Source: Mariniphaga sp.
Lineage (GTDB): Bacteria; Bacteroidota; Bacteroidia; Bacteroidales; Prolixibacteraceae
Assembly (NCBI GenBank): GCA_024636975.1
Contig: JAGXGA010000055.1
Coordinates: 1 to 64,000, forward strand
Reading direction: 5' to 3'
Length of the DNA stretch: 64,000 nucleotides
Translations under genes and position numbers: made by a program
The notes under the pieces: model-generated
Seen by the model: the letters and a program-made list of their open reading frames with translations, nothing else
Told to the model about the DNA's origin: nothing
The model's database searches: none
Part shown: positions 9,838 to 19,559 of the stretch, one piece after another
Position numbering within the stretch: the stretch's first letter is position 1
Layout: each line of letters starts with the position of its first letter

Positions 9838-9925
9838 AGCGGCGCATGGTAAGGATGATTTTCAAATTCAAGACCACAGTTGCGCCGCGGGGTGCCAGGT
9901 TGAGGCTGCATTGCTGCCCATATTT
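9838..9925 (+). repeat. Dispersed intergenic repeat, forward copy
   Basis: About 85 bp starting GCGGCGCATGG and containing GATTTTCAAA and GAGGCTGCATTGCT. It matches the reverse complement of 13741-13823 at roughly 80% identity, so the two copies face each other around the 10187 lipoprotein gene and the catalase gene. The rest of the 9529-10186 gap holds a perfect 14-bp palindrome CCTCCCCGGGGAGG (9673-9686), GC-rich imperfect repeats of GGCTGGGCAGGC type near 10030-10125, and no convincing gene. Confidence 0.7.
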
Positions 9926-10186
9926 GACTCCTACGGAATCTTTAGAAGGTGGCTCATGCAACGTTTGCATTTAAATCGGAGACAGTAATTGCGCCACGTG
10001 GGACTGGTGGCTTCTTATACCCAGGGCGGCTGTCCGTCCACTGATGGAATGCCCTGGGATAAGCTGAGCCCTGCCTGAACGGCTGGACAGGCCCTGCCTA
10101 TGGCTGGGCAGGCTTTCAGCCCGTAAGCCATTAAAATGGACTGTTTACTGTTCACCGTTTACTTTATGAATTTTCCTTCTTTTGCC

Positions 10187-10891
10187 TTAATAAAACAGTT
10201 CTGCTTTAACCGAATTGTAGAAAATAGTAGTTGTACCCTCAAAGCCTGAGTCGGTGCCTACAATTAGCCACAGCTCACCTGCATCATTGGGCATAACAGG
10301 GAATTCCTGCTCATTGTTGGTAACTGTTTTGATAGTATAAACCTGCTGATCGGTGTCGTTAGAGAAATCGCCGATAACAATCATGTCATCGCCGCCCTGA
10401 CTTTGACCTCCCTTGTCGATGTTCATCCTGTAATAATCCATGTCGTCGACCACTTTTTCAGGTTCGAAATCAGTTGCCCCCACTTTTATCCACACCGCTT
10501 CCCCTGGAGGACCTCCAATTCCTAACCGATCGTCGGGTACATTGGAAGCAAACTCAATGGTAAAAGTAATGTAGTATACTGTTTCAGGAATTAAGCCGGT
10601 AATCTTTCTATTCATGAACATAAACAAATCATCACTATGATTAGCTCCCGAAAGTTTTATTGCTCCCTGGGTGGAATCAAGCGGAGAAGGAAGCGGAGCA
10701 TAATCAAATTCCAGTTCCATAAACTCCTCCCTACCTACGGGGTAATCGGCAAAGTCGCCTTCCCATCCCTGGGCATCATTCGTGAAATTCCATTCATGCA
10801 CTACGCGTTCCGGTGGATCTACTTCCGCATCCCGGCATGAAACCATTAGAAATAAAAAAGTTGTTGCTATAATTAAATTTTTCATAATCAA
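10187..10891 (-). CDS. Lipoprotein, paralogue of the gene at 8785
   Basis: A 234-residue SPII lipoprotein: the signal of about 18 residues ends FLMVSC, followed by RDAEVDPPE. The start may be the first Met or the Met two codons later. The mature domain shares with its neighbour the pattern HEWNFTNDAQGWEGDFADYP, LMEL/YELLF, KLSG...DLFMF, ITFTIEFASN, DMIVIGDFSNDTDQ and GTDSGFEGTTTIF. These beta-strand landmarks suggest an all-beta binding domain exposed on the cell envelope. The two genes lie 660 bp apart in the same orientation with repeats between, consistent with an old duplication. The function is not known. Confidence 0.78.
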   Translation of the reverse strand: MIMKNLIIATTFLFLMVSCRDAEVDPPERVVHEWNFTNDAQGWEGDFADYPVGREEFMELEFDYAPLPSPLDSTQGAIKLSGANHSDDLFMFMNRKITGLIPETVYYITFTIEFASNVPDDRLGIGGPPGEAVWIKVGATDFEPEKVVDDMDYYRMNIDKGGQSQGGDDMIVIGDFSNDTDQQVYTIKTVTNNEQEFPVMPNDAGELWLIVGTDSGFEGTTTIFYNSVKAELFY

Positions 10892-11300
10892 TGTATTTGG
10901 GTTTTGTACTGTCCTCTTCTTATAATGGTAACATAATGAATGGACAGATGTTTATAGCAAGTCCGTCATAAGTGAACGGTAAACAGTCCGTTACTAACTT
11001 TAGTAAAATCTTATAATAAATAAGCAAATGGTTTAGCAGCAATCAAATTTATAGGTGCAGAGCACCCAAAAATTTGTAGTTCGCTGGAATAGTGGAACCG
11101 AAAGGTGCATCGCACCGTAATATTATGAGCTGTGTTAAGACAAAATTGAAGGGTTACTTGGCGTCTTTGCGTCTTTGAGTGAAACGATATTAAATTGAAT
11201 TTAAGCGGGTTGAGAAGTTAGTTATATGATACCCTTAATTACCCAGGCAGTATAGTTTAAACCGGAGAAAAGCAATGATGTGGCTGATTATCTTAACAGA
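10892..11300. other. Gene-free interval
   Basis: No gene is seen. It contains AGTGAACGGTAAACAGT-type simple repeats near 10970-10985, a phrase GGTGCAGAGCACCC / GGTGCATCGCACC repeated at 11055-11068 and 11103-11116, and AT-rich DNA. None forms a clear regulatory site. Confidence 0.5.
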
Positions 11301-11351
11301 AATAAAAAAAGACATCAGGACAAAATTAATTTTCAAAATTATGTCCTGATG
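11298..11351 (-). terminator. Intrinsic terminator of the catalase gene
   Basis: Just after the catalase stop codon, read on the minus strand, a 10-bp perfect stem CATCAGGACA / TGTCCTGATG (11342-11351 and 11313-11322) with a 19-nt AT-rich loop is followed by TCTTTTTTTATTTC. Stem plus U-tract fit a rho-independent terminator. Confidence 0.85.
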
Positions 11352-11365
11352 CCTGAAGGGAATTG

Positions 11366-13528
11366 TTATGCGGGTACTTTTTCGCGATCCCAGAAGCGGT
11401 GTTGTGCAATGGCCTTAATAAATTCGGAAGGCTTCTGGTTGAGAAGTACTCCATGCAAAACAGCAGTCTTCTCATCCTTATCTGCCATGGCTTCTTTTTT
11501 CCCGGCAGCAGATTCTCTCCATAAATCCACCCCGTCGCCATCGGCAGCGATTGCTTTACAATGGGTATATGCCTCATCCAGAAAATGAATGGCTTTATGC
11601 TCCTCCTTCAAAGCCATCATGCTTTTTATTCCCGCAGGTATGTAAACAGCATCAAAAAGCACTGAAGCAGCATTCAGTAAACTTTTATCGGCCATCAGCT
11701 CATTTCCTGCAGCAGTTTTGATTTTTCCCACGCGGGGAGCCACTATTTTTACCATGGCACCTTCTTCTTCCAAAGCTTTTTTCATTTTCATCAATGAATC
11801 ATCATCCACTCCATCGGCGGCAAGTACAGCTATCATGCGTGTCTCAATGGTATCTTTCCGGGTATTTGCCATGCTCAGGGCCTGCGAGCTTTCCACATCG
11901 GGATTTTTTTTGGGCGACTGGTAATCGTTTGGGTCAGCGTCGGCAGGAACATTATGGTTGGTGATTTTATCGGGTGCTTCTGCTGTCAAACCAAGTCCCA
12001 TTGCCACTTTATCTGCCAGCGACTGGTCAATCATGTACAGCAGCGACACTACCCTTTTACGAATTGCCTCATCTTTTACCATTCCCAGCTCAAAACGAAG
12101 AGCACTAATTATATGGTTCTTTTCCGGCTGACTCTGACTGTGGTAGAACATTGCCGGCTGACTGAAATGATCGATAAAACTCTCGCTGCGGGCCCTCACC
12201 TTATGCGCATCAATGCGCTCGCGGTGGGATACAAATCCTCCCTCCGAAGCCTTTGCCTGCAGCGGATAACCGCCTTCAGTAGTATTGGGGTTGTAACTCG
12301 ACTTCCCGCGGTTGATGGTTTGCCGCATGTATCCGTCGCGCTGGTTGTTGTGAATCGGGGACACTGAACGGTTAATGGGAATTTCATGGAAATTGGGGCC
12401 ACCCAGCCTTATCAGCTGGGTATCGGTATAAGAGAACAAACGTCCCTGCAGGAGCGGGTCGTTTGTGAAATCAATGCCAGGAACAACATGTCCCGGATGG
12501 AAGGCTACCTGCTCGGTTTCAGCAAAGAAGTTGTCGGGATTGCGGTTGAGCGTCATTCTTCCTATTATTTTTACCGGCACCAGTTCTTCAGGAAGAAGCT
12601 TCGTAGGATCGAGCAGGTCGAAATTAAATTTATGCTCGTCTTCTTCAGGTACGATCTGAACTCCGAAATCGTATTGGGGATAATTTCCATTTTCAATTGC
12701 TTCCCAGAGGTCGCGGCGGTGGAAATCAGGGTCCATACCTGATATTTTCTGAGCTTCATCCCAAACAACAGAATGAACCCCCAGCACGGGTTTCCAGTGA
12801 AATTTCACAAATACCGATTTGCCCTCTTTATTAACCAGGCGAAAGGTATGAATTCCAAACCCTTCCATCATCCGGTAGCTGCGGGGAATACCACGATCAC
12901 TCATTGCCCAGAAAACGTTATGTAAGGTTTCGGGTGTAAGGGAAACGAAATCCCAAAAAGTATCGTGCGCTGATGCTGCCTGTGGCATTTCTGAATCGGG
13001 TTCAGGCTTCACCGCATGTATTAAATCAGGAAACTTCATGGCATCCTGGATAAAAAATACCGGCATATTGTTGCCTACAAGGTCGTATACCCCTTCTTCA
13101 GTATAAAATTTAGTGGCAAACCCCCTTACATCACGTGCCAGATCGGTAGAACCACGGGAACCCGCTACTGTACTGAACCGCACAAATACAGGGGTACGGG
13201 TGCCGGGGGTTTGAAGGAAATGTGCTGAGGTGTACTCCGACATTGATTCCTTCAATTCGAAATAACCGTGTGCAGCGCTGCCGCGTGCATGCACAATTCG
13301 TTCGGGAATTCGTTCGTGGTCAAAGTGGGTAATTTTTTCACGCATGTGGAAATCTTCCAACAATGTGGGGCCTCTTTCCCCTGCCTTCAAAGAGTTGTGG
13401 TCGTCGTTCACCTTTACTCCCTGATTTGTGGTCAACATTTCACCATCGTCGTTGGCGGTATGTCTTTCGAGATAATCGCGTTTGGCATTTGCCTGATCTT
13501 TTTTTCTGGATTCTTCTTTTTCAGCCAT
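11366..13528 (-). CDS. katE: Large-subunit (clade 2) catalase, HPII type
   Basis: A heme catalase of about 720 residues that disproportionates hydrogen peroxide. Active-site landmarks: catalytic His in [14 protein letters not shown], Asn in [12 protein letters not shown], and the heme-ligand Tyr in [18 protein letters not shown]. The length and the C-terminal 170 residues (flavodoxin/class I amidotransferase-like domain starting near [21 protein letters not shown]) place it in clade 2 with E. coli HPII. I choose the Met at 13528 ([10 protein letters not shown]) rather than the Met 33 bp upstream because the upstream residues have no family counterpart and the DNA before 13528 is AT-rich as usual for starts in this phylum. 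It is monocistronic with its own terminator. Confidence 0.93.
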   Translation of the reverse strand: MAEKEESRKKDQANAKRDYLERHTANDDGEMLTTNQGVKVNDDHNSLKAGERGPTLLEDFHMREKITHFDHERIPERIVHARGSAAHGYFELKESMSEYTSAHFLQTPGTRTPVFVRFSTVAGSRGSTDLARDVRGFATKFYTEEGVYDLVGNNMPVFFIQDAMKFPDLIHAVKPEPDSEMPQAASAHDTFWDFVSLTPETLHNVFWAMSDRGIPRSYRMMEGFGIHTFRLVNKEGKSVFVKFHWKPVLGVHSVVWDEAQKISGMDPDFHRRDLWEAIENGNYPQYDFGVQIVPEEDEHKFNFDLLDPTKLLPEELVPVKIIGRMTLNRNPDNFFAETEQVAFHPGHVVPGIDFTNDPLLQGRLFSYTDTQLIRLGGPNFHEIPINRSVSPIHNNQRDGYMRQTINRGKSSYNPNTTEGGYPLQAKASEGGFVSHRERIDAHKVRARSESFIDHFSQPAMFYHSQSQPEKNHIISALRFELGMVKDEAIRKRVVSLLYMIDQSLADKVAMGLGLTAEAPDKITNHNVPADADPNDYQSPKKNPDVESSQALSMANTRKDTIETRMIAVLAADGVDDDSLMKMKKALEEEGAMVKIVAPRVGKIKTAAGNELMADKSLLNAASVLFDAVYIPAGIKSMMALKEEHKAIHFLDEAYTHCKAIAADGDGVDLWRESAAGKKEAMADKDEKTAVLHGVLLNQKPSEFIKAIAQHRFWDREKVPA

Positions 13529-13596
13529 GAGATAATTTTTTATTGTGTGAGTAAGTAGCATTTAAAGCCAAAAAACATACCATCAGCCGAAGAAGT

Positions 13597-13915
13597 AAAC
13601 AGTCCCTTTAATTGTTTAAGCAATATTATTATAATAAATAACATAAGAAAATTTGCAGTTTTAGAGACCGGAGAGATAATTTAGGGAGCTATCCCTCTGC
13701 ACCGGCCATTTTCCTGCCAACGATTCCAGAGGAATCAAATGTGTATAGCAATGCAGCCTCAATCTTTCACCTCGCGGTGCAACTGCCGGCCTGAGTTTGA
13801 AAATCGTCCTTTCCATGCGCCGCCAGGGAGATTCAAGATTTTTAGTTATATGATAGTGAACAGTCCTTTGAATTGCTTAAGCAATATTATATGAATAATA
13901 ACATGATTTGCAGGT
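13597..13915. repeat. Direct and inverted intergenic repeats behind the catalase promoter
   Basis: Two direct copies of about 60 bp occur at 13597-13660 and 13857-13915, both containing AACAGTCC, TTTAATTG or TTGAATTG, TTAAGCAATATTAT, AATAACAT and TTTGCAG. Between them, 13741-13823 is the inverted copy of the repeat at 9838-9925. No gene is seen in 13562-14525; translations here are short and low-complexity. Confidence 0.65.
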
Positions 13916-14297
13916 GCCGAACCTACATGTCCTGAAGGCGCATCAACAGGGCTCGTTCCCCTTTGAGCACATGCCTCCATCAGAGTATTTTCAGGCACTG
14001 CCAAAGCCTGACCGACTGCATTCAGGCGGGGGGAATTAAAAGGGGATTTTTGCAGAAAAAAAAGAAAATGTTTTGGTGAAAAAGTAGTTATATGATAGTA
14101 GCACGGACATCCGGGACTTTGACTTTCCAAGTCAAAGATTTTTAGAAATCCTGCTGCCGGAATGGCAAAAGTAATTGCGGACAGGTGGTTTCTACCATTA
14201 ATGTCGGATTTGGAAAATCCGACTCCTGTGGGTTCGTGCAACTAAAATGGGATGAAGGTATTTGAAGGTAAGCTAACAATGCCACTCTTTCACAAAT

Positions 14298-14371
14298 CAG
14301 CGGTACGCCCGCCTGAATGACGCCCGCCTGAATGACGTAGTCGGGCAGGCAGTCGGGCAGGGAAACCGCTG
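14298..14371 (-). repeat. Solitary copy of the island hairpin element, minus orientation
   Basis: Read on the minus strand it is CAGCGGTTTCCCTGCCCGAC, then two CTGCCCGACT-type units, two CATTCAGGCGGGC-type units and GTACCGCTG. It is the same element that separates genes in the 45-54 kb island and is nearly identical to the copies at 51189-51262 and 53525-53598, but it lies 31 kb away and in the opposite orientation. The neighbouring 14390-14460 DNA is a CTGTGCACTCTTTCCCTGTG-style low-complexity stretch. Confidence 0.85.
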
Positions 14372-14525
14372 GTCCCACCCCTGATGCTGCACAGTGCCTT
14401 TGCTCTGTGCACTCTTTCCCTGTGCCCTAAAGGCTCTATGCTCTGCGCCCTGCACTTTGCAAACATAAAAAATCCATGCTGCCTTGAATATGACAGCATG
14501 GACTATATAAAGCATAAACTAAATA

Positions 14526-15842
14526 TTATACTTGCGGTAATTTCCAGGGAGCACGGTAAGCAGGTACAAGATAGCTGTTGGCTTCCTGATCATCAATAAA
14601 CTTACTGCTTGCATTGTCCCAATACAGGCGTTTACCGGTACGTTGAGCTATATTGCCAAGGTGAGCCACCCGGGCTGTATTCGCCGCCACTGTGATGTTG
14701 GCATTCAGATCCTGATTGCGGTCTCTTACTCCGTTACAAAAATCTTCCATATGCAAATCAAGCCCTTTTCCGGTTCCTTTAATATAATCGACCCGATCCA
14801 TCAGATCCTTGTTTTGCTTTCTTTCAGGAATGACTTCCCATCCTCCGCGGTCGACAACCAATGTACCGTTGTTTCCAACAAACCCAACACCATGGTTTCT
14901 TCCATAATAGCCACCATCAATTCCGGTGCCGTGATCCCAAAGCATTGTATGCCCGTCGAATTCATATAAAGCCTGCAAGGTATCAGGTGTTTCAGAAGCA
15001 TCATCGGGATAGGCATATTTACCACCCATAGCCATTACCGACTTAGGGGAAGGATCGCCCATTCCAAACAGGCCGTAATCGATGATATGGACTCCCCAGT
15101 CGGTCATTAAACCTCCGGCATAGTCGTAATACCATCTGAAATTAAAATGGAACCTGTTGGGGTTAAAAGGCCGTTGGGGAGCAGGTCCGAGCCAGAAGTC
15201 GTAATCAACTCCGGCAGGCGCTTCACTGTCGGGCTTAACAGGTATCGGTTCCATCCAACCCTGGTAGGCCCATGTACGCACGGTACGTATCTTGCCGAGT
15301 TTTCCTGATTTCACAAAATCGACTGCATCGCGCCAGTGCGGATCACTCCGCTGCCACATACCTACCTGCACAACGGTATTATACCGCTGAGCCGCGCGCT
15401 CCATGATGTTAATTTCTTCAATGGAATTTCCCAACGGCTTTTCGCAATACACATCTTTACCGGCCTGGCAGGCTTCAACCATTGGCAGGCAATGCCAATG
15501 ATCGGGTGTACCTATAATGACCACATTAATATCGGGCTGTTCCAGCAACTTACGGTAATCTTTAAATCCGAGAGGTTTTTTTCCCTGTATTTTTTCAGTA
15601 TCTGCAATTCGCTGATTCAGCACATTCTCATCCACATCGCAGATGGCAGCACATTCGGTGTTGGGCTGGCGAAGGAATGCCTGCAGATCGGCAAAACCCA
15701 TCCCTTTGGCACCAATAAGACCACACACCAGTTTTTCATTCGCTCCCATGCATGAATTCATTGCCATTGGCATGGAAGCGAGCATTCCCACTCCTGCAGT
15801 AGCCAGGGCAGATTTTTTAATAAACATTCTTCTGTTTGTCAT
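14526..15842 (-). CDS. Gfo/Idh/MocA family oxidoreductase, Tat-exported
   Basis: A 438-residue NAD(P)-dependent dehydrogenase-like protein. It opens with a twin-arginine signal (TNRRMFIKKS, residues 2-11, then a hydrophobic stretch) and a Cys at residue 31 that could be lipidated. The Rossmann part starts at GLIGAKGMGF (41-50), and the family Lys motif CEKPLG is at 133-138. The C-terminal half has the usual beta-sheet domain (DYGLFGMGDPSPKSVMAMGG). Exported members of this family act on sugars or glycosides with a tightly bound cofactor; the substrate here is unknown. It lies downstream of the isomerase and second oxidoreductase on the same strand, so a shared pathway is likely. Confidence 0.85.
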   Translation of the reverse strand: MTNRRMFIKKSALATAGVGMLASMPMAMNSCMGANEKLVCGLIGAKGMGFADLQAFLRQPNTECAAICDVDENVLNQRIADTEKIQGKKPLGFKDYRKLLEQPDINVVIIGTPDHWHCLPMVEACQAGKDVYCEKPLGNSIEEINIMERAAQRYNTVVQVGMWQRSDPHWRDAVDFVKSGKLGKIRTVRTWAYQGWMEPIPVKPDSEAPAGVDYDFWLGPAPQRPFNPNRFHFNFRWYYDYAGGLMTDWGVHIIDYGLFGMGDPSPKSVMAMGGKYAYPDDASETPDTLQALYEFDGHTMLWDHGTGIDGGYYGRNHGVGFVGNNGTLVVDRGGWEVIPERKQNKDLMDRVDYIKGTGKGLDLHMEDFCNGVRDRNQDLNANITVAANTARVAHLGNIAQRTGKRLYWDNASSKFIDDQEANSYLVPAYRAPWKLPQV

Positions 15843-15981
15843 TATTAAATTTATTTGATTTGGTTCTTCCTTCTTCCGGTTGGTTCTCTTTTAAGCAAAA
15901 AATGCTCATTTTAGCCGTTCAAAAATACATATTCTGAGTTTATAGCATTGAATTTTTTATTTTTTTTATAACGCCAACCTA

Positions 15982-16034
15982 ACCTGAAAAGTATCATGCT
16001 TCATTCAATAATAAAACAAATTTACTTTTCAGGT
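15982..16034. promoter_or_regulatory. 12-bp inverted repeat with 29-nt spacer
   Basis: ACCTGAAAAGTA (15982-15993) and its exact complement TACTTTTCAGGT (16023-16034) lie between the 16081-17082 gene and the 14526-15842 gene. It may be a weak terminator of the upstream gene or an operator/leader for the downstream one; no U-tract follows immediately on the minus strand, which favours a regulatory site. Confidence 0.5.
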
Positions 16035-16080
16035 CAGGCATTTAACCGGCTAAAATTTTAACAGAGGAAAGCCACCATGA

Positions 16081-17082
16081 TTACTTCACTTTCTGCATGG
16101 CATCATCAAAAGCAACATCCGATGGCTTAAAGTCGATGTTTTTTACAAATTGACAGGCTTCAGCTGCACCGGCTTCACGGTTCATCCCCGAATCTTCCCA
16201 CTCGACTGAAAGGGGGCCTTTATAACCAATGTCGTTCAGCGCCCGTATGATGTTTTCGAAGTTTACCCTGCCATGTCCCAGGCTCCTGAAGTTCCAGTAG
16301 CGGCGATTGTCGCCAAAATCGGCATGCCCTCCAAAAACACCAATTCCCATTGGTACATCGCTCCAGTAGGCATCTTTCATATGAACGTGGAAAATACGGT
16401 CTGAAAACTCATAGATAAACTTTACATAATCAACATGCTGGTACCCAAGATGGCTGGGATCGTAATTGAAACCAAAAGCAGGATGATTATTCAGAACCTT
16501 AAGCGTACGATGGGCTGTATGAATATCGAAGGCAATTTCAGTTGGATGAGCTTCCAGGGCAAACTTCACACCTATCTTTTGGAATTCATCAAGAATAGGA
16601 ATCCAGCGGTCGGCAAACTGCTGGTATCCTTTTTCAATCATTGCCGAAGGCGTAGGCGGAAACGGATACAGCATGTGCCATACAGGGCTTCCTGTAAAAC
16701 CTATTACCGTATCGAGGCCCAGCATTTTTGCAACCTTACCTGTTTTAATAATCTCTTCGGCCGCACGCTGACGAACTCCCTCCGGATCGCCATCACCCCA
16801 TATGTAATCGGGCAGAATACCTTTGTGGCGTTCATCGATATGAGCATCGGAAACACATTGCCCTACCAGGTGGGTAGAAATGGCATACAGTTTCAGTTCG
16901 TATTTTGCCAGAAGGGCTTTTCTTTCATCACAGTAAGCCTGATCAGCTTTATCGATCTCCATGTGATCACCCCAGGTGCAGAGTTCCAGGCCATCGTAAC
17001 CAAATGACTTGGCTCTCTGGCATATTTTTTCAATGGGTAAATCGGCCCATTGCCCGGTAAAAAGTGTAACTGGTCGAGACAT
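16081..17082 (-). CDS. Sugar phosphate isomerase/epimerase (AP endonuclease 2-like TIM barrel)
   Basis: A 333-residue cytoplasmic TIM-barrel enzyme of the xylose isomerase-like/EndoIV superfamily. Metal-site residues are in place: Glu in [10 protein letters not shown], Asp/His in [10 protein letters not shown], His in [11 protein letters not shown], and Glu in LSVEWEDSG. Enzymes of this group isomerise or epimerise keto sugars, inosose-type compounds or act in oxidative glycoside cleavage. It lacks a signal peptide, unlike the two Tat-tagged TIM-barrel proteins at 18607 and 19560. It sits 52 bp after the oxidoreductase at 17135-18295, the arrangement expected for an operon running toward 14526. 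Confidence 0.85.
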   Translation of the reverse strand: MSRPVTLFTGQWADLPIEKICQRAKSFGYDGLELCTWGDHMEIDKADQAYCDERKALLAKYELKLYAISTHLVGQCVSDAHIDERHKGILPDYIWGDGDPEGVRQRAAEEIIKTGKVAKMLGLDTVIGFTGSPVWHMLYPFPPTPSAMIEKGYQQFADRWIPILDEFQKIGVKFALEAHPTEIAFDIHTAHRTLKVLNNHPAFGFNYDPSHLGYQHVDYVKFIYEFSDRIFHVHMKDAYWSDVPMGIGVFGGHADFGDNRRYWNFRSLGHGRVNFENIIRALNDIGYKGPLSVEWEDSGMNREAGAAEACQFVKNIDFKPSDVAFDDAMQKVK

Positions 17083-17134
17083 ATCATTCTAAATTATTAG
17101 TTAACAATAAATCATTTTTCAAGAAAATCAGATT

Positions 17135-18295
17135 TTACTCTCCAAATTTTACCCATTTGGTATTGTCATCATAACCGGCTTTAACAACGGTATCAATAAA
17201 CTGCATTCCACGGATTCCATCTTCAATTCCGGGGAAGTCGAGCATTTCGGCAGAAGGTTCTTTTCCATCCATTTTTGCCATAAGTGTTGCTGCAAAATTC
17301 CGGTAGATATTTGCAAATGCTTCCAGGTATCCTTCCGGGTGACCTCCGGGAGTGCGGGTATTGTGAGCGGCAACATTACTGTTCATGCTGGTGCCTACAC
17401 GCAGAATCTGGGTTGGGTTATCTTTCCATTTTAGGTATAATGTGTTGGGTTCATGCTGAAACCAGTCCAATCCTCCCTTATCACCGTAAACCCTGATCCG
17501 GATTGCATTTTCTTCGCCGGCAGCTATTTGTGTAGCGATTAGTACACCCCGTGCACCATTATCGTATCGTAAAAGAGCAGCTCCGTCATCATCGAGCAGG
17601 CGATTGGGAACAAATACATTTAGTTCGGCACACAGTTCAACAACCTTCAAACCGGTTATGTATTCAGCCAAATGGTTGGCATGTGTTCCAATATCACCCA
17701 TACAACCTGCTTTGCCCGAACGCTTCGGATCGGTACGCCAGGAGGCCTGCAGGTTACCTGTATCTTCCAGCTTCGAGGAGAGCCAGCCCTGGGGATACTC
17801 AACATAAACCCTGCGGATTTTACCCAATTCACCATCAGCTACCATCTTTCGTGCGTGTTTCACCGCCGGATAACCCGAATAAGTATGGGTAAGTGCCAGA
17901 ACAAGGCCTGTTTCTTCCAGCTTTGCATTCAGCTTCAGCGCCTCATCAAGTGTAAAGGTAATTGGTTTGTCGACCACTACATGAAACCCGCTGTCGAGTG
18001 CCATCATAGCCGGATCGAAATGTACAAAGTTTGGTGTAACTATGGAAACAAAATCCATGCGTTCTCCTTCGGGAAGTTGTGCTTCTTTTTCAAACATCTC
18101 CTGGTAGGTTTCATATACACGCTCTTCGGGCAGGTAATAAAGCTTGCCCGAAGATTTCGAGATCTCAGGATTTACACTAAAACAGCCGCAAACCAGTTCA
18201 ATCTGATTGTCCATGAATGCTGCCAGCCGATGAATGGCTCCTATGAAGGCATCGGTTCCGCCTCCTACCATTCCCATACGAAGTTTTCTATTCAT
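17135..18295 (-). CDS. Gfo/Idh/MocA family oxidoreductase, cytoplasmic
   Basis: A 386-residue NAD(P)-dependent oxidoreductase. The dinucleotide site is GMVGGGTDAFIG (residues 8-19); VDKPITFT with K110 is the conserved DKP/EKP catalytic region. There is no export signal. The variant motif GGGTDAFIGAIHRLA is typical of the group that accompanies sugar phosphate isomerases in Bacteroidota catabolic clusters. It is first in a probable three-gene unit (18295 to 14526) and is divergent from the Tat TIM-barrel genes at 18607, so the 311-bp space between may be a shared control region. The substrate is unknown. Confidence 0.87.
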   Translation of the reverse strand: MNRKLRMGMVGGGTDAFIGAIHRLAAFMDNQIELVCGCFSVNPEISKSSGKLYYLPEERVYETYQEMFEKEAQLPEGERMDFVSIVTPNFVHFDPAMMALDSGFHVVVDKPITFTLDEALKLNAKLEETGLVLALTHTYSGYPAVKHARKMVADGELGKIRRVYVEYPQGWLSSKLEDTGNLQASWRTDPKRSGKAGCMGDIGTHANHLAEYITGLKVVELCAELNVFVPNRLLDDDGAALLRYDNGARGVLIATQIAAGEENAIRIRVYGDKGGLDWFQHEPNTLYLKWKDNPTQILRVGTSMNSNVAAHNTRTPGGHPEGYLEAFANIYRNFAATLMAKMDGKEPSAEMLDFPGIEDGIRGMQFIDTVVKAGYDDNTKWVKFGE

Positions 18296-18606
18296 AATTA
18301 TTCTTTTTTGTTGATTTAGACAATTTTGACCCTAAAATTAAGAACTCTTTTGCTATGAAACAAAACTATAGTTGGAAACCATTGAAATATAATGAAAGGA
18401 CTTTGATCCGGATAAAAATTTTTAACTCTCAGCGGAGTCATCATCCATTAGATCATCAGGACATTCAAAAGCGTCATTTACTCAATGAAATTCAGAAACA
18501 TTTCATTACTTTAGCAACATGAATGCATTTTTTGCACTGATAATTTAGGTTTCGGTTGAAACCAGTGAGAATATTCAATACCAAATTATATTAATTTCTA
18601 TTAACG
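18296..18606. other. Divergent intergenic region between two catabolic operons
   Basis: No gene is seen. AT-rich DNA separates the minus-strand oxidoreductase operon from the plus-strand TIM-barrel pair. I see no strong palindrome. Candidate regulator: the AraC-type gene at 20773. Confidence 0.4.
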
Positions 18607-19533
18607 ATGAAAAGAAGAAATTTCATTAGAAGCGCGGCCACCAGCGGGTTAGCTATGGCAGGGCTGGGAACTGTAATGGGGGCATCGGTCACAGAGGCCG
18701 CGGCATCAAATCAGGCTCAATTCAAACTGAAATATGCACCTCATTTGGGAATGTTTCCGGAGCATGCAGGAAACGATCCCATCGACAATATTAAATTCAT
18801 TGCCGATCAAGGGTTCAGGGCTATTTTCGATAACGGTTTGATGGGCAAATCACCGGAAATGCAGGATAAAATGGCAGCAGAACTTGCGAGGCGGGATATG
18901 GATTGGGGGCCTTATGTTTTGTATGCCGATTTCAGTACAGAATCGATGGTTCTCTTCAACGACGAATCACGTAAAATGTTAAAAGACCGGCTAAATGAAG
19001 GCATTGAAACATCAAAACGAACCGGGGCAAAGTATGCCTTAATGGTTCCCGGCCGTTATAACGAGCGACTTGAATGGGATTACCAGGCTGCCAACGTAAT
19101 TGATACAATGCGTGAATTGAGCGACATTGCTGAAAAGGCAGGAATTGTTATCGTTCTTGAACCCCTGAACCGATGGGACCACCCGGGTTTATTCCTGACC
19201 GGAATGCCTCAGACGTATATGATTTGCCGCGCTGTAAACAGCCCCTCCTGCAAAATAGTTAATGATATGTATCATCAACAGATTACCGAAGGAAATATCA
19301 TTCCTAACATCGATCGTTCGTGGAATGAAATTGCAGCCTTCCATATTGGTGACAATCCGGGAAGAAAAGAGCCAACTACAGGCGAAATAAATTACAAGAA
19401 CATTTTCAAACATATTTACGACAAAGGTTATGATGGCGTACTTTGTTGTGAGCATGGAAAAAGTAAAAACGGTAAAGCAGGTGAACTGGCATTCCTGGAA
19501 GCATATCGTATGGTTGATTCTTTTGAGGTATAA
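18607..19533 (+). CDS. Hydroxypyruvate isomerase-like TIM-barrel protein, Tat-exported
   Basis: A 308-residue protein with a Tat signal (KRRNFIRSA at residues 2-10, hydrophobic to about 33). The mature enzyme carries the hydroxypyruvate isomerase-type signature GDNPGRKEPTTGEINY and the metal-site set: Glu in VLEPLNRW, Asp and His in NDMYHQQ, His in AFHIGDN, and Glu in CCEHG. It probably isomerises or epimerises a sugar-derived ketone in the periplasm. The next gene (19560) is a tandem paralogue 26 bp downstream. The pair faces away from the cytoplasmic Gfo/TIM operon. Confidence 0.85.
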   Translation: MKRRNFIRSAATSGLAMAGLGTVMGASVTEAAASNQAQFKLKYAPHLGMFPEHAGNDPIDNIKFIADQGFRAIFDNGLMGKSPEMQDKMAAELARRDMDWGPYVLYADFSTESMVLFNDESRKMLKDRLNEGIETSKRTGAKYALMVPGRYNERLEWDYQAANVIDTMRELSDIAEKAGIVIVLEPLNRWDHPGLFLTGMPQTYMICRAVNSPSCKIVNDMYHQQITEGNIIPNIDRSWNEIAAFHIGDNPGRKEPTTGEINYKNIFKHIYDKGYDGVLCCEHGKSKNGKAGELAFLEAYRMVDSFEV

Positions 19534-19559
19534 AACAAAATATTATTAAAAATAAAATC

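Noticed and set aside
12196-12768. Frames overlapping katE on both strands
   Set aside because: The katE frame has full catalase motifs throughout; the other frames are by-products.
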